A DNA stretch of 64,000 nt. Origin: Magnolia sinica (Eukaryota; Streptophyta; Magnoliopsida; Magnoliales; Magnoliaceae). A program made the position numbers and the translations under genes. Location of the stretch: NCBI RefSeq assembly GCF_029962835.1, contig NC_080574.1, positions 24,898,001 to 24,962,000 of the forward strand, in the 5' to 3' direction. The notes beneath the pieces were generated by a model that saw nothing but the letters and a program-made list of their open reading frames with translations, made no database searches and was not told the origin of the DNA. Shown piece by piece: positions 32,474-42,639 of this stretch. Each line of letters starts with the position of its first letter. The stretch's first letter is position 1.

Positions 32474-33450
32474 TCGGATTGCGAATAACCCTGCCAGTCT
32501 CGTGCTCAGAGCAGGCTGAGGTTCTAGGGGCCACCAAAATGTATGGATTTATTCACACTGTCCATCTACGTTTCCATATCATTTTATGGAACGAGTCAAA
32601 TGAGGGACGCCGATTAGCTACTGACAGGTTTAGCAGTGAGAGTAGCCACTGAAGTGACGTCACCAACTTCTGTGGCCCCACCTTGAGGTATGTTTTGTAT
32701 CAACATGGTCCATCCATATGGAGAGATCATATTAGAGCATGATCCAAAGAATTATTTAGATTCAAAGATCCAGTGGACCCCACTTAAGGAAAACAGTGAG
32801 GAGAGTGATGGTCACCATTGAAAAGTTTTAAGGGCAGCAAAAGTTTTAGATCAAGTTTATATTTGTGTTTTCCTTTATTTTGTGTCTATGTTCTCTTGTA
32901 AATAAGTTGGATTTCAAATAACCATTGTGGTGGGCGTTAGGAAGGTTTTAACACTAGACGTCACTCTCCCCACTGTTTTCTGTGGTGGGTTCACTATTAC
33001 TCTTGATCTGCCTCATTCATTGTCCCCTGCACTAAAATAATCTCGTCAAATGGATGGACGGTGTGGATATAACACGTATATCTTGGTGGTCTCCATGTAA
33101 CCCAGTGATGTCACTTCAATGGTGAGTCTAGCTGCTAAACCTGCTGGTAGCTAATCAGCGTCCAAAAATAAGGTAGATAAAGGCTCAAGTGGACCACACC
33201 ACGGGAAGCAGGGGTTATTACCCACTGGCTACTGCAGGAAACTTCTTAGGCCCCAACCTAATGGTAATTTGTCATCCAACCTGTTCACAACGTCCTGTGT
33301 TCCAATGATGCTTGAATCAACCTCATTTTTGGGATTGAATTCTAAACTAATATGATAAAATGGATGGACACAATGGATAAACCAATACGTCACGGTGGGA
33401 CCTTCAGAGGCCCTGTCTGTTCCGGGCAGGGCTAGTACCCAATCCGCGTG
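32474..33450. mobile_element. Fold-back element FB2, interrupted by FB3
   Basis: Ends share CGGATTG.G.A.TA.CCCTGCC as an inverted repeat (32474 side, 33450 side), with GGGGCCACCAAAATGTATGG inside left and a GTCACGGTGGGACC counterpart inside right. Split at 32605 by FB3. Confidence 0.6.
32605..33163. mobile_element. Fold-back MULE-like element FB3, nested in FB2
   Basis: About 60-bp terminal inverted repeats beginning GGACGC[C/T]GATTAGCTAC and including CAGGTTTAGCAG and TGAAGTGAC[G/A]TCAC. Interrupts the FB2 core between CAAATGAGG and AAAAATAAGG, a diverged 9-10 bp duplication. Inner core is the usual GGCCCCACCTTGAGGTATG-type palindrome. Confidence 0.8.
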
Positions 33451-33499
33451 CAAATGGAACCAGGGACGCCAGAAATACTTCCATCACACGCGAGGGGTG

Positions 33500-34345
33500 T
33501 GCTGCACCTGCCCGGATAGACTCGGTCCAAGTAGGGGCTCAATGGGGCCCACCATGATGAATGAGTTTTATCCGTGCCTTTCATCTATTTTTCCAATAGA
33601 CCAGTGCTAAGGGAAAAACAAATATTAGATGATCAAAACTTCTGTAGCACCAAGCTCCCAAGAAGTTTTTAATGGCGTGCGTTGAATCATCACGTGGTCC
33701 ACTTAGGCCTTGCATCTGCCTATTTTTGGAGACAGCGTGAGTAAAAGTCATTCGTCACGGGGGTCCACAGAGCCCTTGCCTGGGAAACGTATTGGCTACT
33801 CCCCCTGTGGTCAGTGATCTGTAGGCCCCACCATGATGTATTTGTTTCATCCATGCCGTCCATCTATTTTTTTAGATCATTTAATGATATAAAGCTAAAA
33901 ATGATGTATATCCCAATTTAAATTGGATCACATTACAGGAAAAAGTGTTGAATGAGTGTCGACAGTTAAAAACCGTTTGGGGCCATAAAAGTTTTGGATC
34001 AAGCTGATTTTTTATTTTTCCCATCATCTAGGCCTGTATGACCTAATCAACAGATTAGATGTCAAATAAACAGTACAGTGGGCCTTAGGAGGATTTTAAT
34101 GGTGGATATCCAATCAATATTGTTTTCCTGTGGTGTGGTTAATCTGAGATTTATATCTCTCTCATTTTTAGAATTAAGCCCTTAAATGATATTTTAAAAT
34201 GGATAAATGGAATGTATAAAACACATATATGGTGGTGGAGCCCACAGAGCACCGACCACCAGCCACGGGGCTGGTGGCAGGGGGAGTAGCCAATCCGTTT
34301 CCCCTTGCCTGGGCCGAGTTAGGGGCAGGAGATAATCCACTTTCG
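33500..34345. mobile_element. Fold-back element FB4, interrupted by FB5
   Basis: Left arm GACTCGGTCCAAGTAGGGGC and right arm GCCCTTGCCTGGGCCGAGT pair as an inverted repeat. FB5 is inserted in the right terminal repeat at CCTTGCCTGGG. Confidence 0.65.
33785..34302. mobile_element. Fold-back MULE-like element FB5 with exact target duplication
   Basis: CCTTGCCTGGG occurs at 33774-33784 and 34303-34313; allowing for overlap with the ends this is a 9-11 bp duplication, as expected for Mutator-like elements. Inverted ends GAAACG[T/G]ATTGGCTACTC then CCCCTG. Core palindrome begins GGCCCCACCATGATGTATT. Confidence 0.85.
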
Positions 34346-34574
34346 TTTCCCCCGTGTCTAACATGCGTTGACGGTTAGTTGGCAGTCGGTAGCATCTGTC
34401 AGTCCTGTTCGAGATGGGAGCGGGTTAGGCGCAGCCCGGGCCTCCCCTAAGACGGTGTGGCTTTTATCACGAGGCCACCTTTCAGTATTTATTTTATATC
34501 CATTTTAAGGCGGAGAATGAAAAAGATTCAAATATCAAGTCAACCATAAAATTAAACACCCCATCATAATATTT

Positions 34575-34576
34575 TG

Positions 34577-34654
<78 letters not shown>
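34575..34654. repeat. (AT)n(GT)n microsatellite
   Basis: About 50 bp of AT followed by about 30 bp of GT, abutting the left end of FB6. Confidence 0.95.
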
Positions 34655-34658
<4 letters not shown>

Positions 34659-35198
34659 AGGTACTATGCGCTCGACCTCACGATGAGCTCCCGTAAGGTT
34701 GAGCTATGTGGGCCCCACCGTGATGCGTGTCGACCATCAACACCGTGCATTTGATGGGTCCCCTCTAAATTATGGGATATCCCAAAAATCAGCTGTATAC
34801 GGAACTCAAGTCGGCCATATCATCTAAAATCAGGTGAAGACACCGTTAAAACATATAAAAGCACTTGGTGGGGCCCACCTGAGTTTTGAATGTTGCTGAA
34901 ACTTGGTCTGAATCCTTATTGAAGTGGGACACATATAATGGATGGGCTGGATTTGCAAACCACATCTCGTTGGGCCCAAAAAATGATTATAAATGTTTTA
35001 ATGGTGCACGGCCCCTCCCCACTTTTAAACGTGACGTGGCCCAAACAAGTCACGGATTGACTTGATTTATGAGAGCTAGGCCCATGATAGAATGGTGCAT
35101 TTGACTGATGGGGTAGATTTTCGAAACACATCGCGGTGGGGCCCACACAGCTCAACCTCATGGGACAGACTCGTGAGGTCGAGCGCATAGTACCTTTT

Positions 35199-35200
<2 letters not shown>
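34655..35200. mobile_element. Fold-back element FB6
   Basis: Inverted ends of about 70 bp: GAAAAGGTACTATGCGCTCG, ACCTCACGA, then GAGGTTGAGCT, then GTGGGCCCCACCG on both arms. Flanked by microsatellite on both sides, so the target duplication cannot be read. Confidence 0.85.
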
Positions 35201-35280
<80 letters not shown>

Positions 35281-35300
35281 TGTGTGTGTGTGTGTGTGTG
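35201..35300. repeat. (TA)n(GA)n(GT)n microsatellite
   Basis: Three consecutive dinucleotide blocks of about 34, 44 and 22 bp between FB6 and FB7. Confidence 0.95.
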
Positions 35301-35564
35301 TAGTGGTCTCCTACGCACCGTCCCTAGGATATTTTTGTACACACCAAGGTAGGCTTTCTTAGCCAGATGGACTAGGGTTGGCCCATTATGATGTATTCGT
35401 GAAATCCACCCCGACCATTAAGTCCGTGAGAGAAATTAAGCTGTGAGACTCCAACATCAAGTTGATATTTGATTCATGAGGGCTACTCGAAGGGAAACAG
35501 TGGGAGAGGGGGACGGCTACTGTTGACTTTGTACAGGGTCCACTGTGATGTTTATCTATAATTC

Positions 35565-38500
35565 TGTAACGCCCTGAAAATCGGGGGTCGAGTAAAAGTC
35601 CAACTCCCGAGTTCCAACGCATCACTTATGCAACATATTTAATGATGATTAAATGTTGTCTGTATTAATGCATAAAACATGAATAAAATTAAGCCAAACT
35701 AGCAAAACATAATCCACGGACAGTTGTAATACGCAAGCGGAAGACTAAAATAAATATGTATAACTTGATAAACTAGTTTAGGTCCTCAAAGTATATATGC
35801 ATTGTCAGGTCAATAATTTTATATATTGTTTCAAAATACAAAATATAAAAAATGTAACAGTCCACTACAAGTATAACCCTGAAGCTCTGACGATTCAGAA
35901 CGGTCTACGAGAACCCGCCTGAATACTTCATATATGAGAATGCATCCTCATCGTTCTTAAAGTCCGGCTCCGCCTCGCAGGCTACGCCATCATCTGAACC
36001 TACAACAGGGTCTGGTTGGTGTTCAAGACACCGTCCCGTAATGTGGGAGTGAGTGACCAACTCAGTGGAATAATAAAGCAAATGTTAACATGTTATTAAT
36101 TCAGTCAAGCAGTAATGATAAAGCAATACAATCGAACATCCCTAAGTACTCTGATTAATGCAGAAATGGTATGTATAAATGATGCATGATTTTGCCTGCA
36201 CTCCCTTAGCGATCTTCATCTAACGATCGCGCATATCAGTCACTTCCTCGTGCTCTCTACGCATCGCCAAACGGCACATGCAATGTGGTGCATGAATATG
36301 ATTACCAAGTTCTTATTAGTCCTTTTCATACAACAAGATTGGGAAGCTAAGGTACCTCCCTTCTATCAATTCTCAAACGATGATCCATTCTAGGGTCGTC
36401 AATCCTAGTAAATCTCATACGATGTTACGGTTCTAGGTCACTGCAAAAGGCTCGTCACCTTATCAGTGCAGGCCTAGTGTACTCTTGTTGCTATGTAAGG
36501 GCTCGTCGCCTCTACACAGTCTTAGCGTACGCTCGAGGTCACTACAAAGGGCTCGTCACCTTATCAGTGTAGGCCGACAGCTCGAATACAGTGTCACATA
36601 CCACCATATTCGGCTCACGAGACTGTGTTGCTCACTGGACACTACGGGGAGGCTCGTCACCCCAGCGTAAGCCGACAGCTCGACCACGGTATCCCATACT
36701 ACCATGCCCGGCTCATGAGTCTTAGCGGATCGATGTATTAAGATTTAAAGAGATTTCACTGGTGAGTTTGGTACCCTAGATTTAAGCAGTAGCGTCCATA
36801 CATGGTGAACATACATCGGGTCAATTGGGTTACTTGACGAGCTCGACTAGCACGAGCGCACATCGAATTGATCGACATGAAGTGCATGAGTACTCTGTAT
36901 GGCCTAACCACTGTCGACAACCGAAGTACGGCTCGAGCTCATCGAACACGTCCTGTGGGCGAAAACAACCTCAGCCACCAAATCAAAACCTGTTACCGAT
37001 TGCCTCGACATTTCATAGTCTCAACCACACTCAGTACCAATAAGAGTTCATGTGAGATAATCAAGCAGGAAGTAATTCAAATCCTACAACCATTTAAGCA
37101 TTTTATGAAATACAATATAAACATGAATTCACACATATGTATTTCATAAGTAATCAGACAATATAATATAAGGTACATAGATGGATTTATACACATAGTT
37201 AAGGTAGTTGAGAACCTTATCTCAACGCCCATATACAATACAATTCACTAATTACTTGCTCATACCGACAATTTATCAAACACTTATACTACACCTATCG
37301 ACATACATGACATATGTTGATTTTTTTAACATATACTTGGACAAATCCTTCCGACAAGGAGTTGTCATATACACCATCATCATGCACTTACATTCCATAG
37401 CCACGGTAAGTACAAATCATGATTTCATATTCATCCAGTTATTTCAACAAACACTTAAATTACACCCTTCAACATACATAATGTACATCGGTCATAACAT
37501 GTATTTGGGTGGATCCTTTCGCTAAGGAGTTGTTACAAATGCAACTATCTCGTATCCAAGACAGATAATCATGGCAAACATGAATCCCAATTCTACATGC
37601 ATTCAATCATTTCAACAAATACTTAAAATACACTAGTCAATATAGTTCATATATATCTGAGACGCGAAACAAACGACGCATTTGGCATGTGAAATAGCAC
37701 CCACATCAGTAATAAACCATTAACCGACATTGAAAGCCTTGAAAACCATAACCAATATGTTTATAGTCCGCACCTTTCGCCAGTAGACTCGTAACAAACT
37801 CAGTTTTAAAGTTAAGTCTTTGTCTACGGCAGATTGGCAACCTATATCATAAATTAGGTTAGCTATTTCATAACTTAAACTATCTGAAACCCTAAAACAG
37901 ATTAGGGTTAGGTTTTCTTACATAAGAACGGAATTGGAATCGCTTGTATAGCGATACAGGAGTGGTGGTTGAGTGCGTGGAATAGCAGGATCGAATCCCA
38001 GTAAGAATCTCTAACTTTCACTCTCACTTTCTCTCTTTTCTCTCCTCTCTCCCCTAGGGTTTCTCAAATTCATATGGGGTGAGAGAGAGAGGGTTTAAGG
38101 TCCTTATATAGGCCCAGGTTTGATGGGAATGGCCCCAGGGCCAAGGTATACTTAGGTTATATCCAAATACGGACTGTTCCGGTCTAATGGAGCACTTCTG
38201 GTAGCTCCTTTTCCACGTGCGATCGAACTTAAGCTCCCTGACCATGGATCTAGGTCATGCTGAGTTTTCGTTCTGATCGAATTTACAGATCAGCTGTGGT
38301 AGACCAGTTTCAGTTCAACGGTCACGATCACTCGATCAGGGCCACAAGTACATCGACATGTGTGGAATATTTCTCCTGATCTGAGGGTATATTTGGGTCA
38401 GATTCTGACGGTCTGAATCCTTATATTTGACCCGCAAGTGATACGACTCAGATTACTTAAATTTAAATTTTATTTCTAAATATTTTCACGTTTCTCACAC

Positions 38501-38889
38501 ACTTCGCTCTGGGCTCAAGTTATGCATCTTTAGACACAATTAGGACTTGATTTCCAAGGGGGTTGTCAAGTCCAATAATGCGGTCATATCTGTATAGTTT
38601 CGCGGTCATCAGACTTTTGATGTGCGGTTTAGGTCCGATACAGAGTTTTGGTGTGCTCCCGAGAGCAACCGGGTTTAAGGATGGATTCTAGATTTCAGGG
38701 TAATGTAGCGTCAATGATACTGCACGTTTTGGGTCTTGCAGATCATATTTAAAGTGATTAGTGCTAATTTCACAAGCACTCTAGTTTAGCACTTGCTAAT
38801 ATTACCTAATTTCTAAAGATTTTGGTCCTGGGTAATTTCTGCCTGAGGTGGTACTTGGGTCTTTGTATGGGTTTTTCCGAGACGTTACA
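35565..38889 (+). mobile_element. 3.3-kb solo LTR, Del/Tekay-like
   Basis: Begins TGTAACGCCCTGAAAATCGG and ends GAGACGTTACA, with an exact 5-bp duplication AATTC at 35560-35564 and 38890-38894. No primer site, no polypurine tract and no coding domain. TGTAACGCCC ends and lengths of several kb are typical of Del/Tekay-type LTRs. Best explained by LTR-LTR recombination. It contains a tandemly structured GGCTCGTCACC region (36440-36720). Confidence 0.85.
36440..36720. repeat. GGCTCGTCACC repeat block inside the solo LTR
   Basis: Four variants of GGCTCGTC[A/G]CC spaced 53-100 bp, the later ones followed by AGGCCGACAGCTCGA or AAGCCGACAGCTCGA and a CATACCACCAT/CATACTACCAT stretch. Imperfect tandem duplication within the LTR. 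Confidence 0.7.
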
Positions 38890-39769
38890 AATTCATTCCA
38901 AACATTATCTACCTTATAAAAATTCATGTATGAGGACCAAATTTTATGCCCATAAGTGATTTATGTGAGCTACACCAAGTTAAAAGTTTGGATGGTGGAC
39001 ATCTCATGCATTGTTTGTGCATATGTGGTTAGCATAAATTATGAATGTCTTATGTTTGATCCATATGGCTATATTTTCCTCATGTACCATATGATTGGAG
39101 TTGATTTCACATGCACATCATGATTGGGCCATATCCAGCCCTCCCACCTTGTTTTCTCACCCGTCTCATGCATGTTGATTGCAAGTGGCAACCTATACTG
39201 GACTGTTGAAACTACAATGTGGGCCCACCATGATACATGCATGATCCAGATTGTCCATCCACTTTTCGATATCATTTAAGGGTATCAGACTAAACTTGAG
39301 TAAGATCCAATTCTCAGGTAGGCTATGTAAAAATCCAATGATATGCATCCTCTCCTACTTTTCCTCGGTGTGGCCCACTTAAATCATGAACCTGCATAGT
39401 TTATCAACTTTTTGGTTAACTTTTCATTACAAACTTAATCATCAAAATGGCTTTCATGAACGCATCACAACGAGACCTGACCCCAGCCCAGCATGTAAGC
39501 AAGCCTGCTTTGGTGCATATGAAAGTCTCCTGCGGGACGGTGCGCAGGAGACCACCACTCTATATGTGTGTGTGTCTGTGTGTGTGTCTGTGTGTGATTC
39601 CAATTATCATTGTTTGTTTCCTATGGTTTGGTCCATTTGAGAATTAGATCCGAAAGCTAGATGGATGGCGTGGATATAGAATACATACATGAATGTGGGC
39701 TCACGGTAAAGCCCCCGCCATCTTAGGAGCGGAGGGGCGCACTTAATATGCTCCCAATCAAGATGTGTA

Positions 39770-40088
39770 GAGGCAACCCTCAAGATGTGTAGCGGCAATC
39801 CTGTGTTTGGCTTTCAACAGCTGGGGTTGGGTTGGATCCTGTGCTGAGCTAATCAAGTTCAAGTCTTTCCCCATCGGGGTCCCTTCAGGTGTAGGTCTAA
39901 TTCTTAATGCCCTAACCGGATTCAATGGGATTTGGGTACCCATCCGGGCCTTTAGATCTCGATTTGAAGTTGGGTTTAGAAAAGACGAGAGCATTTACAT
40001 GGTTGGGTCCATCCAATAGATGAATTCGCTTACATTTGTATGGCTTAAGGAATCTCTTTAACATCGTCAATGTATATTAAATACATAT
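39770..40088. other. Flank of the Tat element
   Basis: Contains GTGTTTGGCTTTCAACAGC and GGGGTTGGGTTGGATCC near 39800. On the far side of the Tat element, read inward, CAAACAGGGGTTGGGTCCAA occurs near 50580-50610. This may be an older element split by the Tat insertion; weak. Confidence 0.35.
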
Positions 40089-40909
40089 TGTTATGGGAAA
40101 ATCTGAGCAGAATTCAATAAAGGCCAACTTATAGAAGTAGATGAGTATAGCCTCGGCATAATAGCACTACATCCGAGCCAAACACACTTCTGAACTACGA
40201 TTCCAAAACTAGGGTTATAGAAGAGAGCCAGATTAGACCACACTAATGTCTAGAGCTCTCATCCGAAGAACTACAACCTTGGGTCTGGAACTCTCATTCG
40301 AAGAACTACAACCCTGGGTTTGGAACTCTCATCCGAAGAACTATGGCCCTGGACCTCAGTTCTGAAGTCTGACATCGGTCCAGGACTCAGAAGAAGGCAT
40401 CACACGTTCGACCCGTAGGCTAGAATCGAGAACTAGTACTCGGGGCTGATATGAGGCATCCGAGATCCAAACAAAACTAATTCACTCATGGGCTCGGAGG
40501 GTCGTGGGCTAAGGTCGACTCGGACGCATACGTTGCCGAGAATCATGCTAAAGGAATAACCCCAGTAAGAAATGATTGGAGAGTTGCCCTGTGCACAATC
40601 TAATGGTAACGGTCAATATCAGCGCACGCGCAGCGCCCGCTTGATGGAAGAGATCATGCCAAGATTGACGGCCACGTCCCCTTTGGTCTACAGGTATAAA
40701 TAGGAAATGAATCCATTAGAACAGGCATGCAACATTTGGCTCTCTAACCCTCAGCTACACTACTTAGACCCAGATTCCTAGCCTGACTTTGGCATCGGAA
40801 GGTCTCCTGCTCTAGCCAGGGTCTCCTTTTTCCTTCTCTTGTATAGGCTCACAGGACTCGAAGCTAGCCGTCGCGGCACAGTTGGAGAAGCCAGATTTTT
40901 ACATCAACA
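40089..40909 (+). repeat. Tat element 5' LTR
   Basis: 821 bp, TGTTATGGGAAAATCTGAGC to GCACAGTTGG..ACATCAACA. TATA box TATAAATA at 40695-40702. Repeated motif GAACTCTCATCCGAAGAACTA occurs in three tandem variants (about 40250-40345); two occur in the 3' LTR. Confidence 0.92.
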
Positions 40910-40912
40910 TTT

Positions 40913-40930
40913 TGGCGCCGTCTGTGGAAA
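40913..40930 (+). promoter_or_regulatory. Primer-binding site of the Tat element
   Basis: TGGCGCCGTCTGTGGAAA three bases after the LTR. TGGCGCCG-type sites are common in this Ty3/Gypsy branch; I do not assign the tRNA with certainty (an arginine tRNA is plausible). Confidence 0.75.
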
Positions 40931-40967
40931 GTAACATAACGAAAAGACTTGATAGCCCAACAAGAAG

Positions 40968-42465
40968 ATGGTTAGAGAAAAGAAGAAAGCGCTCCCAATA
41001 GCAACTATGGAACCAGAGCTAAACGGGCAACCACGCTCATCTTCATGGCTCCATGCTGAGTCAGCCCCAACGGGTCTGTCTCAACGGTCCCAAAACCGAG
41101 GAGGCAAATATAAAGCCTTGCAGAACCAGGTGCAAGTATTAACGGATGAGATCAATCGGATGAAGCAACAATAGGGGCAGCAGCCACCTCTCAACTAGGA
41201 AGAGGTCACCACAACAGCAGAGGAAGAGCCAACACTCATAAGCTTGTTGGCCAGAGCATCCCAAAACTTGTCTGCTTGAGCCTCGAACCCTCCACGAAAC
41301 ACAACGACTCAAGCCTAGACCTATGTATTTTTGACCTCAGCGTTAGCCTCGATCGACCTTCGTCGTGAATTGGAGAGGAGAAGAAAGGGGCAAAACGCCG
41401 GAGGTCGAGGCTACTCGAGAAACTGTTGCTGAAAACCGAGATCCATGGGAAGCCCAGCTTGATGAACTCTGAAACCAAATCAAGACTCTACAGCGGAACC
41501 AACAGGCCCCCGCTCCAACCGTAGTAGAAGCGATGATGGAAGAAACTAAACCTCCATTCACCAGTAATATTATGAGCCCGACAATGCCTCCAAGGTTCAG
41601 GATGCTCCCTATCATTCAGTACTGAGGATCCGGGGACCCGACAGAGCACGTGGAGTCTTATTGCTCGTGGATGCAAATTCAGTTAGCGTCGAGGCGATGA
41701 TGTGTAGACCTTTCTCAATAACCCTCACTGGGGCCGCCAGGAATTGGTATCGATAGTTGAAGACGAGGTCGATCAGCACCTTCGCCGAGCTCAGTAGATC
41801 GTTCTTGACGCAATTCATAATCGGAAAGAAGAGTCAGAAACCATTAACCCACTTACTTACCCTCAAGCAAAAGAGCGAGAGTTGTTGAAAGACCACCTCT
41901 CGCTTCAACAAAGAGGCTTTGCAAGTGGATGAATACTCCGACAAGATGGCACTATCTGCAATGATCAACGGACTTAAGGAAGGGAGATTCCTCTTCTCGA
42001 TAGGGAAGAAGCTGTCGACTACTCTTGGCGAGCTCATCAACCGCGCCTAGAAGTATACAAAAGCTAAAGAGTTCTTCAGCTCACGCAAGAGCAACCAAAC
42101 CTCGAAGCAATTGTCTAAAGAGAAAAGGCGAAAGGATGAAGTGCCACAACAAGCAAACAAAAAGAGGTCGAACAACAATGCCTCCCAAGATCGGAGGCCG
42201 AGCAGGAGGCTCGAAAGCAAGTTCAGCTCGTACACTCCCCTTAACACGTCTTTGGAGCAAATCCTTCTGGATATCCAAGACCAGAGGCTACTGCATTGGC
42301 TAAGTTGCATGAAGACGAAGGCTGGACAACGGGATAAACGCAAGTATTGCCACTTCCATCGTGATCATGGGCACAACACCAGCGATTACGTCGACTTAAA
42401 GGAAGAAATTGAGACCCTCATTCGAAAGGGTCACTTGCGTCAATATGTGAAGGAAGAGAAATAAG
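40968..42465 (+). pseudogene. Tat element gag remnant
   Basis: The ATG at 40968 opens MVREKKKALPIATMEPEL, stopped by TAG at 41172-41174; gag continues in shifted frames. The C-terminal nucleic-acid-binding segment is well kept: KYCHFHRDHGHNTSDYVDLK and then EEIETLIRKGHLRQYVKEEK (42336-42464), a C-x2-H-x4-GH motif whose last Cys is replaced by Tyr. Several stops interrupt the capsid region. Not translatable as one protein. Confidence 0.75.
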
Positions 42466-42639
42466 CCCGGAAGGATGACCAGCCGAGCAGAGCTGCAGAC
42501 AAAGTTACGGAGATCCGAACAATCTATGACGGTCCGTTCGGAGGCAGTGACTCGAAACGGGCTCGTAAAGCCTATTCCAGAAGCACCAACCCCAAGCACT
42601 ACGTCTACTTCATCCAAGGAAAGATTTCCGAGTAAGTCC

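Larger units (their letters stand above)
35301..39557. mobile_element. Fold-back element FB7, interrupted by a solo LTR
   Basis: Ends GTGGTCTCCT[A/G]CGCACCGTCCC in inverted orientation at 35302 and 39557, inside a TG-rich microsatellite on both sides. The remainder (35330-35564 and 38890-39500) has the GGCCCA..ATGATGTAT and TGGGCCCACCATGATACATG core of the other fold-back elements. Net length without the LTR is about 0.93 kb. Confidence 0.75.
34411..39759. mobile_element. Outer fold-back element FB8, carrying FB6 and FB7 at its centre
   Basis: The arms pair across 5 kb: GATGGGAGCGGGTTAGGCGC at 34412 with GCGCACTTAATATGCTCCCA at 39738, and CCTAAGACGG with CCGCCATCTTAGG. It is of the FB1 type. 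Both central junctions show TA/TG microsatellite. Net length without inserts is about 0.3-0.4 kb. Confidence 0.65.

Noticed and set aside
31740-34345. Long hairpins as microRNA precursors
   Set aside because: Hairpins are transposon fold-back arms hundreds of bases long; nothing in the sequence alone singles out a mature microRNA.
35565-38889. Open frames of 60-105 codons in this stretch as host genes
   Set aside because: They lie within a solo LTR with exact TG..CA ends and a 5-bp duplication, and show no domain.
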